Origin: a bacterium
Lineage (GTDB): Bacteria > Zixibacteria > MSB-5A5 > WJJR01
DNA: 64,000 nt
Direction: 5' to 3'
Assembly (NCBI GenBank): GCA_035559435.1
Contig: DATMBC010000103.1
Location: forward strand, 75,693 to 139,692
Positions 42,386-50,531 of the stretch are shown one piece after another (positions within the stretch are counted from its first letter, which is position 1; each line of letters opens with the position of its first letter). Under the pieces are notes generated by a model that was not told where the DNA came from, searched no databases, and worked only from the letters and a program-made list of their open reading frames with translations. Position numbers and translations under genes: made by a program.

Positions 42386-42417
42386 CGGTACGCGGCTTGC
42401 TCGGCGCAAACTTTGCG
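42386..42417 (+). promoter_or_regulatory. Two overlapping sigma-54-like promoters before the small exported protein gene
   Basis: First match: CGGTACGCGGCTTGCT (GG 42387-42388, GC 42399-42400). Second: CGGCGCAAACTTTGCG (GG 42403-42404, GC 42415-42416). Both have the exact 10-nt GG/GC spacing and TTGC at -12, but C instead of T before GG. Starts would be near 42412 or 42428, leaving a leader of about 150 nt. Confidence 0.45.
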
Positions 42418-42548
42418 ACGCAAAACGCGCGGAAACGGCACAAAGTCCTTGACAAACCTACAGATAGGGGTGTGTTTACTCGTGTGACGCGCAGGGGCCC
42501 ATCGCCCCATCTTAAGTCAGACAGCATCGGGAGTAAATCAGCTCGAAA

Positions 42549-42565
42549 CTGGGCTTTTTGCCCAG
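42549..42565 (+). promoter_or_regulatory. Hairpin immediately before a strong ribosome site
   Basis: CTGGGC-TTTTT-GCCCAG forms a 6-bp stem. It ends next to GGGGAGGAGG (42566-42573 region), the ribosome site of the small exported protein. It could expose or hide that site. Confidence 0.4.
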
Positions 42566-42580
42566 GGGAGGAGGCATCAG

Positions 42581-42937
42581 ATGGCAAGACCAAGGTCTTT
42601 GATCGCCATCTTGTTGGCTCTGGTAATTGCATTCTCACCCACCACCTTAGTGTTCGCGGACGGACCGGGGATTTACAATCCCAACGGCAACACCCCCGCC
42701 GATGGCCATCCGTGGGATGATCAGGTAGTGGAGACAACGAATCCGGGCGGCGACTCCAGTGCATCGGGTCAAGCCGCCGTGGTTCAGAACGGGCCGGCCA
42801 TCGACATCCCCAGCGCGTCCTTGGGCAACTCAGGCGCGTCGCTTGTCGCTTTGGTGTTCCGGAGCGTGATGGATCGAATGATTCGGATTGCGGAGACCAA
42901 GACCACCAAGAGCAAAGTCGTGCGGCGCTTGCGCTGA
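42581..42937 (+). CDS. Small exported protein paired with a TPR-type sigma-54 activator
   Basis: 118 residues, no known family. The signal peptide (about 1-26, LIAILLALVIAFSPTTLVFA, cleavage before DGP) is followed by a Gly/Asn/Pro-rich, acidic segment (GIYNPNGNTPADGHPWDD). A hydrophobic helix (GASLVALVFRSVMDRMIRIAE) and a strongly basic tail (KTTKSKVVRRLR) complete it. An excellent ribosome site (GGAGGAGG, 8 nt) implies high expression. It lies 15 bp before the sigma-54 activator gene and is probably co-transcribed. A role as secreted signal, sensor ligand or surface component is inferred from the pairing only. Confidence 0.65.
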   Translation: MARPRSLIAILLALVIAFSPTTLVFADGPGIYNPNGNTPADGHPWDDQVVETTNPGGDSSASGQAAVVQNGPAIDIPSASLGNSGASLVALVFRSVMDRMIRIAETKTTKSKVVRRLR

Positions 42938-42952
42938 CCGACAGGTTTTGTA

Positions 42953-45868
42953 ATGAAGCCCCTTCCCCACCACCCCGTGGCCCCTTCCGGGCCGCCGCTT
43001 CAGCAGATTCAGTCGCTGCTGAACGACAAGAAATGGACTGAGGCCGCGGCGCAATTGGCCGACGCGCAGGCGCAGGCGATGAGCGACCCCCTCTCATCGA
43101 CCGCCGGCGAGTGGTGCCTGTTAAAGGCGCGGCTGGACTTGGCACAGTCCGACCACCGCTCCGCGGTCGATTGGGCCCGCCGGGCGCTGGCCGCCTTTGA
43201 ACGCAGCGCCGTCGATGATTTCCTCGGCGACACCCACAGCGCCCTCGGCTTGTCCTATCTCGGACTTGGCGACACCAAAAACGCGCTCATCCATGTGCGC
43301 GACGCGCTGGCCATCTACCGGCGCGTCGGCGACACCGCCGGCGTGATTCGCGCCCACAACGATATGGCGCGCGTCTACTTCGTGCGCGGTGAGCATGGCA
43401 ACGCGGTCGAGCATCTCGACGATGCCCTGCAGTTGGCCCGCGCGCAGCGCGACACCGATCGCGAGGCCATGCTCCTGGGCAATCTGGGCCGTGTCCATCT
43501 GTTGCAGGGGCGTTGGGATGACGCGCAGACGGCCCTGACGCAGGCGCATGCGCGCGCCGTCGCCATTCAGAATTGGACGTCTGCCGGTCGCAACCTGCTG
43601 TCGCTGGGGTACCTTGCGACCCTGCGCCATGAGTTCCGCGAGGCGGTTTCCCGGCTGGATGCGGCGCTCACCGCCATCGAGAAGGCCGGACTAGTCCGCG
43701 AGAAGGCCATCTACTTCGAGTATTCCGGCTGGTGCGAGTTCGAACAGCATCACTGGATCGCCGCCAAGGAAGCGTTCCGTCGCGCGCTCGAACTTGGACG
43801 GCGCATCGGCGCCGCCAACGATCTGATTTCACAGGCGCTGCGCGGCCTGGCCGAATGCGAAGCCGCGCTCGGCGACTGGACCGAGGCACGTCGTCTTGCC
43901 CAGGAGGGTCTCGAAGTCGCCATCCAGATCGGCGAGCGCGCCGAAGCGGGCAGTCTCTACCGCATTCTCGCCCGCGGGCTGGCCCATCAGCGCGAATCGG
44001 CCGAGGCGCTGGCCTGCCTCGAGAAGTCCGGCGAGTGTCTGCAGGCGGTCGGCGACCCCTACGAACTGGCGCGACTGGCCGAAGCCCGCGCCGATGTGCT
44101 CGACACGATCGGCGCGCCGGAGCGTGGAATGCTTGCCGCTCTCGACGAAGCGGCGACCCTCTATGCGCGTCTGGGCGCCCGCGACCAATTGTCGCAGGTG
44201 CAGATGCTGGCGATCGCCCAGCGGCGCGCGCGCGGTTTGATTGCCGAAGCGCTGACCTACGCGCGTCGCGCCATGACCGACGATGGCAGCCGCGCGGGCA
44301 TCAGTCTCGACGATAAGCAGCTTCTATCCGATCTGTCTGATGAGTGTGTGGCCCGCGCTACGTCGTCTGCCAACGAGTTCCGTCTGGCGGCCATGCCTTG
44401 GTCGGCGGCCGACGGCGATGAATTGCAGGCGGCGATCGAATTCTGCCGCAGCCGTCTTGGCGCCTCGCACGTCATCCTGATCGAAGTCACCTCCGGCGGC
44501 CAGCGCTCCGGACGCGTGCTGGCCTCTTCCGGCACGCCCGATGACTTTGCCAACGCCATCGCCGCGTTGGCCACCAACCCCTACCAGCACGATGTGCGCA
44601 CCGACCGTCCGCACTACTTCTGGATGACGGCGTTGGCGCCGCAACTTTATGCGCACCTGGCGGCGGTGACCGACGTCGTTCCCGTGTCGGTCATTACCGT
44701 GCCGGTCGACTTGGGCCCGCAGTCCACCGGGCTGCTTTATGTCGACGCGCTGCCGGATGCGCCGCGCGCCAACGGCGCGGGCTTCGAGCCGCGCGATCTC
44801 GACTTCGTCGTCGCCTACGCCGAAGTCGTCGCCTGGCGTTCGACCAGGTTGCGCTCCGAAGGGCTACTGCGCGATGTCCAGCGGCTGCGCAACCAGCTCG
44901 GCCGCGAGTGCGAATTCCCCAACATCATCACGCAAAACGCCGAGTTCCACGACACCCTGTCGCGGGTCCGCCTGATCGTCGATTCCGATGTCTCGGTGCT
45001 GCTGAACGGCGAAACCGGCACCGGCAAGGACCTGCTGGCCCGGGCGATTCACTATTCGAGCCGGCGGCGCGACAAGCGGTTTGTTTCGGTCAACTGCGCC
45101 GCGCTGCCCGAAACGCTGTTGGAAAGCGAACTGTTCGGTGTCAAGCGCGGCGCCTTCACCGGCGCCGACCGCGACAAACCCGGCTTGTTTGAGGAGGCCG
45201 ACGGCGGCACGTTCTTCCTCGATGAAATCGGCGAGATGCCGCTGTCGATCCAGGCCAAGCTGCTGCGTTTCCTCGAATCGAAGGAACTGACCCGTTTGGG
45301 CGACACCAAGCCGCGCCGCATCGACGTGCGCGTGATCTCGGCCACCAACCGCGACCTGACCAGCGAAATGGAGCGTGGCGCCTTCCGGCGCGATCTGTTC
45401 TACCGTCTGACGCCGGTCGCGTTTACCCTGCCGCCGCTGCGCGAGCGTCGCGAGGATATCCCGCTTCTGATCGACCACTTCCTGGCCGAACTGGGCGCCG
45501 AGGGACGCGCGGTGCGTTTCTCGGTCGAGGCGGTGCGTGTGCTGTCCGCCTACGATTGGCCGGGCAACATCCGCGAACTGGAAAATGAGATCCGCAAGAC
45601 GGTGTTGCTGACCGAGCCCGGCGCGACCATCGGACCCGAGCGGCTCTCGCGCAAGTTCTTTGCCGCCGCCGCGGCCGAGGAGACGCCCGCCGCGGCGATG
45701 CCCGATCGGTTCTCGCTTTATGACCACATCGCGCAGATCGAACGTCGCTACATTGTGCAGGCGCTCAACGAGGCCGGCGGCATCAAAAAGCACGCCGCCG
45801 CGCGGCTCGGTATCCCCGAATCGACGTTGCGCCTGAAGATGAAGCAGTACAGTCTCGACAGCGACTGA
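42953..45868 (+). CDS. Sigma-54-dependent transcriptional activator with N-terminal TPR array and GAF-like domain
   Basis: 971 residues. The first 450 or so are TPR helix pairs (ALIHVRDALAIYRRVGDTAG, AVEHLDDALQLARAQRD and similar). A GAF-like domain follows (about 465-640). The AAA+ sigma-54 domain spans about 650-890, with Walker A GETGTGKD (about 685-692), the sigma-54-contacting GAFTGAD (about 733), Walker B GGTFFLDEIGEMP and an R-finger region RRDLFYRL. A Fis-type HTH ends the protein (KKHAAARLGIPESTLRLKMKQY). No receiver domain is present, so input is by protein or ligand binding to TPR/GAF, not phosphorylation. Likely targets are the -24/-12 promoters next to it. Confidence 0.92.
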   Translation: MKPLPHHPVAPSGPPLQQIQSLLNDKKWTEAAAQLADAQAQAMSDPLSSTAGEWCLLKARLDLAQSDHRSAVDWARRALAAFERSAVDDFLGDTHSALGLSYLGLGDTKNALIHVRDALAIYRRVGDTAGVIRAHNDMARVYFVRGEHGNAVEHLDDALQLARAQRDTDREAMLLGNLGRVHLLQGRWDDAQTALTQAHARAVAIQNWTSAGRNLLSLGYLATLRHEFREAVSRLDAALTAIEKAGLVREKAIYFEYSGWCEFEQHHWIAAKEAFRRALELGRRIGAANDLISQALRGLAECEAALGDWTEARRLAQEGLEVAIQIGERAEAGSLYRILARGLAHQRESAEALACLEKSGECLQAVGDPYELARLAEARADVLDTIGAPERGMLAALDEAATLYARLGARDQLSQVQMLAIAQRRARGLIAEALTYARRAMTDDGSRAGISLDDKQLLSDLSDECVARATSSANEFRLAAMPWSAADGDELQAAIEFCRSRLGASHVILIEVTSGGQRSGRVLASSGTPDDFANAIAALATNPYQHDVRTDRPHYFWMTALAPQLYAHLAAVTDVVPVSVITVPVDLGPQSTGLLYVDALPDAPRANGAGFEPRDLDFVVAYAEVVAWRSTRLRSEGLLRDVQRLRNQLGRECEFPNIITQNAEFHDTLSRVRLIVDSDVSVLLNGETGTGKDLLARAIHYSSRRRDKRFVSVNCAALPETLLESELFGVKRGAFTGADRDKPGLFEEADGGTFFLDEIGEMPLSIQAKLLRFLESKELTRLGDTKPRRIDVRVISATNRDLTSEMERGAFRRDLFYRLTPVAFTLPPLRERREDIPLLIDHFLAELGAEGRAVRFSVEAVRVLSAYDWPGNIRELENEIRKTVLLTEPGATIGPERLSRKFFAAAAAEETPAAAMPDRFSLYDHIAQIERRYIVQALNEAGGIKKHAAARLGIPESTLRLKMKQYSLDSD

Positions 45869-45871
45869 CGA

Positions 45872-45889
45872 CGCCGCCAACGGCTTTTT
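45872..45889 (+). terminator. Short intrinsic terminator after the sigma-54 activator gene
   Basis: A GCCG-CCAA-CGGC hairpin followed by six T, a few bases after the TGA. A second hairpin, ATCGCCGCC/GGCGGCGAT, lies at about 45895-45922. The first stem is short, so efficiency is uncertain. Confidence 0.5.
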
Positions 45890-45959
45890 TGCCAGATCGC
45901 CGCCTGTGCCACGGGCGGCGATTTGCATTGGCGGGGCGGAGTCGTCTACATTGCCGACG

Positions 45960-46781
45960 ATGACGGCGCAGCATTCCGCGACCAACCCACCCACCCGGCG
46001 CGATCCGGCCATCGCGTCGGCGGCGACCCAGATGGCGATCGACGCGCACCTGTTGTCCCGCGCGGCGGCCTCCGATGCGGCAATCTTTCGCGTCTATCGC
46101 ATGGATCCACCCGCAATCACCATCGGCCGCCATCAGCGCTGGCGGCGGGTGGTGGATGAATCGGCGTGCGCGGCCAACGGCTGGGAGTGGACACGCCGTC
46201 CGACCGGCGGCGGCGCGTTGTTGCATCGCCACGAACTCAATTACGCCATCGCTGCGCCGCGCGGTCTTCTGGCGCCAACCGGAAGAGGCGAGTTCCACGC
46301 GGTCTTCGCGCAGATCGGTCGGTCGCTGCAGGCGGCATTGCGCGCCATGGGCTTTGATCCGCAATTGCACCAGGGGGATCGTGGCTCGCACTTGCCACAG
46401 CATGGGCTCTGTGGCCGATCGATCACCGGCCATGAATTGTCATTGGGGCCGCGCAAACTGATCGCGGCGGCGCAGTTGATCGCTCCGGAGGGAATTCTCC
46501 AGCACGGCACGATCTATATCCATGCCCCGCAAGCGCATGATCGTTTCTGGCCGATCGAGCCCACGCGCATTGATCCCCGGGCTGATTCCGAGCGCTGGGC
46601 CGATCTGGGGACAGTCTTCCAGGCGATGGATTGGCGAAGACTCGCCGCGCTCTTCGAGGACAACTTCACGCGACATTTCCCAGCCGCTTGTCGGGCATGT
46701 GAATTGGCGCTCCCGGACTGGGCGGAAATCGATGCGACTCTGGCCGCTTGGGATGCCCAGAACTGGGTCCGCAGCCGCTGA
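45960..46781 (+). CDS. Lipoate-protein ligase A family protein (BPL/LPL fold)
   Basis: 273 residues with the biotin/lipoate ligase fold: MAIDAHLL, PPAITIGRHQ, RRPTGGGALLHRHELNYAI (the conserved RRxxGGGxVxHxxxxNY motif), the adenylate-binding Lys in GPRKLIAAAQ, and ILQHGTIYI. It would attach lipoate or octanoate, or transfer it, to E2/GcvH lipoyl domains. It lacks the C-terminal accessory domain of E. coli LplA, so octanoyl-transferase (LipM-like) is an alternative. No lipoyl protein genes are adjacent. Confidence 0.82.
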   Translation: MTAQHSATNPPTRRDPAIASAATQMAIDAHLLSRAAASDAAIFRVYRMDPPAITIGRHQRWRRVVDESACAANGWEWTRRPTGGGALLHRHELNYAIAAPRGLLAPTGRGEFHAVFAQIGRSLQAALRAMGFDPQLHQGDRGSHLPQHGLCGRSITGHELSLGPRKLIAAAQLIAPEGILQHGTIYIHAPQAHDRFWPIEPTRIDPRADSERWADLGTVFQAMDWRRLAALFEDNFTRHFPAACRACELALPDWAEIDATLAAWDAQNWVRSR

Positions 46782-46814
46782 TTTTTTTCCGGAAAGCGGG
46801 AATAATCGGCCCGG

Positions 46815-46831
46815 CCGCGCATAATGCGCGG
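46815..46831 (+). terminator. 17-bp palindromic hairpin after the lipoate-ligase gene
   Basis: CCGCGCAT-A-ATGCGCGG lies 33 bp past the stop. It has no U-tract. The rest of 46782-47079 holds no supported gene; several GC-rich hairpins and a TTGACT at about 46902 without a clear -10 are seen. Confidence 0.4.
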
Positions 46832-47079
46832 TGAGGGCGCGAGTGCAAACTCGCTTCCCGCCCACGGGTGGCAAACGGTATTCGGAAAGGTGGTTTGTCC
46901 TTGACTTTGTGCGAGTTACCCCGCCAGTTTTGCGATTTCCGTCCGGCGGGGCAAGCCAAAATCTGGGGCCGGGGGGAGAGACGACACCCGTGTTTGACGG
47001 TTGCGAAGGGCCAATGGAACGGCCCGAACGGCCGGCGTGGTTTGGTGCGTTGACACCCGCATTGGGGAGGTATGGGCGT

Positions 47080-50000
47080 ATGAATCGACGGGGAACGGGG
47101 CGCTTCACACTGACAATTTCCATCGTCCTCATCGCGCTGGCGATTGTCGCGACGGCGGCCGACGTCTGGGCCGCCGGAGTCGGCAAGGTCTCCGGACTGG
47201 TCGTGGACAAGAAGACCAAGGAGCCTCTGATCGGCTGCCCGGTGCAGATCGAGGGGACGACGTTGGGCGCGCTGACGGACGTGGATGGACGCTACACGAT
47301 CCTGTCCGTGCCGCTGGGGTTGGTCTCGGTGGGTGCCAGGATGGTCGGCTACACACCGATGATCGTCTCGGACGTGACCGTGAAGCCCGACCAGACGTCC
47401 GTGGTCAACTTCGAACTGGAGGAAAGCGAAGTCCAGCTCGAGGCGGTCGTCGTGCGCGGCCGCGCCGAAATGATCCAGATGGACCAGGCGACGACCAAGC
47501 GCGACGTCACCGCCGAAAAGATCAAGACTCTGCCGGTCACCAATGTGGGTGACATTCTCAAGACGCAGGTCGGTGTGACCGTACGCAACGACCGTTTCCA
47601 CATCCGCGGCGGCCGTTCGACCGAACTGGTCTATGCGGTCGACGGTGTCACGCTCTCCGACCCGTTGGGTGGGCGCGGCGCGACCGCGGCGCTCAATTTG
47701 TCAGGCACTGAAATCGAGAACATTTCGATCGTCAAGGGCGCCTGGTCGCCCGAATACGGCGGCACATCGGGCATCGTCAACGTGGCCACCAAAGAGGGCG
47801 ATCCGCAGGTCACCCGCGGCCACTTGCAATACTTCACCGACGATTTTGGCACCTCGGCGCTGAACACCTATTCGCGCAACTTCCAGCGCATGGAGTTCAC
47901 GCTGGGCGGGCCGGATCCGATCTTCACCAACCGCCTGCTGCCGGCGCTGGGCATCAACGGCGCACAGGAGAAGCTGACCTACTTCATCAGTCTGGATTTT
48001 GACCGCTCCGACGGCGCCTTCGACTGGGATCGTTACACCTCCCCGACCCGGCCGGCGCGCTACCGCGACATCAAATTCCTTGGCATGGTTTTCAGCGAGC
48101 GCCAGAACAACTCCGGGAACGCCCTGCTGAAGCTGACCTACCGGCTCACTCCCGATATCCGTGTCACCGGGCAGTACAAGAAGACTTACGAGCGCAACCA
48201 GCAGTGGAGCTGGGCCTACCGCTACACTCCGAATTCACAGGACTGGATCGAGGACGAAAACGACTTCTACAGCGTCCGCTGGGTTCACAACCTGGGGCCG
48301 TCGACATACTACGAAGTGCTGTACTCCGACTTCGTGCGCAACTATTGGGAAAAGCCCGGCGATCCGAACAAGCCGGGTGGCACCATGAGTCCCGATGACT
48401 TCCTGTTTGATTTCCAGGCCGATAAATTTCTCGACGTCAACGGCAACGGCGTCTGGGATGCGCCGGAGCAGTGGATCGAGATTTATCCCGACGGCCAGTA
48501 CAACTTCGGTGATATCTTCGAAGATCGTGACGGCAACGGTATCTTCGATCCGCAACAGACGCCGGCCGACACGACTTACGACAGTCTGATCTTCGACTTC
48601 AACGGCAACGGCACCTACGACTTCTCCTCCGGCGAGCCGTACCTCGACGCCAACAAGAACGGCGTTTATGATGAGGGCGATCTCCTTACGCAGGACGGCA
48701 ACGGCAACGGCACCTACGATCCCGACCGCGAGCTGAATCGGTTCGACGGCGAGTCGACGTCCCCCAACGACAACCCCGAGCCGTTTGTCGACGGCGATGT
48801 TTCCAAGGGCGAGCCATTCGTTGACGTCAACCGCAACGGCGTCTGGGATGGCCCGGGCGTGCTGCCGGGATACCCGTTGGGCGAACCGTTCACCGACTTG
48901 TCGCACGATGGCAAGCGCCAGAGTTCGGAGGACCCCTGGGTGCCGGGGATTCCGTTTGAGGATCTCAATGGCAACGGGTCGTACGATCCGGGCGCGGCGT
49001 CGCCGTCGGGTTCGTGGTCGAACCTGGACGAGAACTACGACATTGGTGAGCCGTATCTCGATGTGAACGGCGACGGCGAGCGTGATCGTCGCGACGGCTA
49101 CTACGATCTGGGTTGGGACCGCAGTGCCACCTGGCATGAGCGCAAACCGCGCACACGCACGATCAAGGCCGATCTGGTCAGCCAGATGCGCCGCGAGCAC
49201 GAAGTGAAAATGGGGTTGTCGTACTCGGCCTTCGACCTCATCTACAATGAATTGCAGCAGCCCTACGTGCCGTACACGCTGGGTTTTGACGGCGGCCCCT
49301 TCCCGTTCCGCGGCGCCATCCGCAACTTCTACCATCAGACCCCGAAGACCGGCGCGGTCTACCTGGTCGACAAGATGGAATACGGCCAGATGGTGGCGCA
49401 GGTCGGTTTCCGCTACGAGTACTTTGTGCAATCCAGCAACGCCGAGACCACCGACACCGCGCGCGCCGATTCCGTCGGTGTCGAGGATTATCGCGACAAG
49501 TTCGCGCCGCGCCTGGCTTTCTCGTATCCGATCTCCGACAAGGCGAAAGTCTTCTTCAACTACGGCCACTTTTACCAGTTGCCGCAGATGCACTTCATGT
49601 ACCGCCGCAACACGCAGTTGGGCAACGTCTCCGGCACCATCGGCAACGTAAACCTCGACTTCGTCAAGACGATCAAGTACGAATTCGGTGTCCAGTATCT
49701 GCTGTCGCCGGAGTATCTGCTCTCGGTGCAGGGGTTCTACTCCGACGACTTTGCGCGCGTCTCCGAATCGGAGGCGCAGGGGCAGACGACGCTCGAAGAG
49801 CAGAACTACTACGAGAACTCCGACTACTCGCGCACCCGCGGCCTGGAAGTCGAGCTGGATAAGAAATACGGCAACTACGTATCCGGCTCGATGACCTACA
49901 ACTTTTCCTACGCCTACGGCAAATCGTCGGCGGAGGCGCTCGATTACTTCGACAACTTCTACGCCCGCTCCGGCGGCCGTTTCGTCATCCAGGAATTCCC

Positions 50001-50472
50001 GCTGGATTGGGACGAGCGCCACAAGGTGACGTTCATTCTCGACCTGCGCGTGCCGGCCAACGATCATCCCAAGCTGTTCGGGTTGACGTTGCCGGACAAC
50101 TTCGGGTTGAACATCTTCTGGCAGTACGGGTCGGGTTTCCCCTACACGCCGACGAAGGATCACCCGGGCATCGCCTCGCAGCTGGCGCCGGGGCAGGAGC
50201 CGCTGGCCAATTCCGAGCGTTATCCGGCCACCAGCAACGTCGACATCCGATTCAACAAGGACTTCAAGATCGGCCCGATGGATTACACCATCGAGCTGTG
50301 GGTCAACAACTTGTTTGACAACCGGGATGTGGTGGCCGTCTACAGCGCCACCGGCCGTCCCGAATCCGGTCTGGTCAATGAGTCGGTGGTGCTGGAGAGC
50401 AACGGGGAACCGAGCCCGACCAACTGGACCGCACGCCGGCAGATCCGGCTCGGGCTGGGTGTCAATTTCTGA
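47080..50472 (+). CDS. TonB-dependent receptor with carboxypeptidase-like N-domain and tandem DxNxNGxxD insert
   Basis: 1130 residues. A signal peptide (about 1-32) precedes a carboxypeptidase-regulatory-like domain (about 35-120: KVSGLVVDKKTKEPLIGCPVQIEGT). The plug (about 130-240) has NVGDILKTQVGVTVRNDRFHIRGGRSTELVYAVDGV. The barrel ends QIRLGLGVNF. Between about 441 and 680 the barrel is interrupted by at least eight copies of a D-x-N-x-N-G-x-x-D motif (DVNGNGVWD, DRDGNGIFD, DFNGNGTYD, DANKNGVYD, DGNGNGTYD, DVNRNGVWD, DLNGNGSYD, DVNGDGERD), the calcium-loop pattern of dockerin/TSP3 repeats, probably an extracellular loop. The ATG at 47080 has GGGGAGG upstream. First of a four-gene cluster. 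Confidence 0.9.
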   Translation: MNRRGTGRFTLTISIVLIALAIVATAADVWAAGVGKVSGLVVDKKTKEPLIGCPVQIEGTTLGALTDVDGRYTILSVPLGLVSVGARMVGYTPMIVSDVTVKPDQTSVVNFELEESEVQLEAVVVRGRAEMIQMDQATTKRDVTAEKIKTLPVTNVGDILKTQVGVTVRNDRFHIRGGRSTELVYAVDGVTLSDPLGGRGATAALNLSGTEIENISIVKGAWSPEYGGTSGIVNVATKEGDPQVTRGHLQYFTDDFGTSALNTYSRNFQRMEFTLGGPDPIFTNRLLPALGINGAQEKLTYFISLDFDRSDGAFDWDRYTSPTRPARYRDIKFLGMVFSERQNNSGNALLKLTYRLTPDIRVTGQYKKTYERNQQWSWAYRYTPNSQDWIEDENDFYSVRWVHNLGPSTYYEVLYSDFVRNYWEKPGDPNKPGGTMSPDDFLFDFQADKFLDVNGNGVWDAPEQWIEIYPDGQYNFGDIFEDRDGNGIFDPQQTPADTTYDSLIFDFNGNGTYDFSSGEPYLDANKNGVYDEGDLLTQDGNGNGTYDPDRELNRFDGESTSPNDNPEPFVDGDVSKGEPFVDVNRNGVWDGPGVLPGYPLGEPFTDLSHDGKRQSSEDPWVPGIPFEDLNGNGSYDPGAASPSGSWSNLDENYDIGEPYLDVNGDGERDRRDGYYDLGWDRSATWHERKPRTRTIKADLVSQMRREHEVKMGLSYSAFDLIYNELQQPYVPYTLGFDGGPFPFRGAIRNFYHQTPKTGAVYLVDKMEYGQMVAQVGFRYEYFVQSSNAETTDTARADSVGVEDYRDKFAPRLAFSYPISDKAKVFFNYGHFYQLPQMHFMYRRNTQLGNVSGTIGNVNLDFVKTIKYEFGVQYLLSPEYLLSVQGFYSDDFARVSESEAQGQTTLEEQNYYENSDYSRTRGLEVELDKKYGNYVSGSMTYNFSYAYGKSSAEALDYFDNFYARSGGRFVIQEFPLDWDERHKVTFILDLRVPANDHPKLFGLTLPDNFGLNIFWQYGSGFPYTPTKDHPGIASQLAPGQEPLANSERYPATSNVDIRFNKDFKIGPMDYTIELWVNNLFDNRDVVAVYSATGRPESGLVNESVVLESNGEPSPTNWTARRQIRLGLGVNF

Positions 50473-50531
50473 TGACGACCCGGACGGGCCCGTTCCGTCC
50501 GGCGAGGGTGTCTAGGACTGAGGAGCAGCGA

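Noticed and set aside
48412-49110. DNA tandem repeat or CRISPR-like array suggested by recurring GGCAACGG units
   Set aside because: Units are irregular, lie in frame and encode DxNGNG loops; there are no equal repeats with unique spacers.
48235-50163. 642-residue open frame antisense to the TonB receptor
   Set aside because: Val/Arg/Ile-rich repetitive shadow produced by the DxNxNG repeats; no signal or domain.
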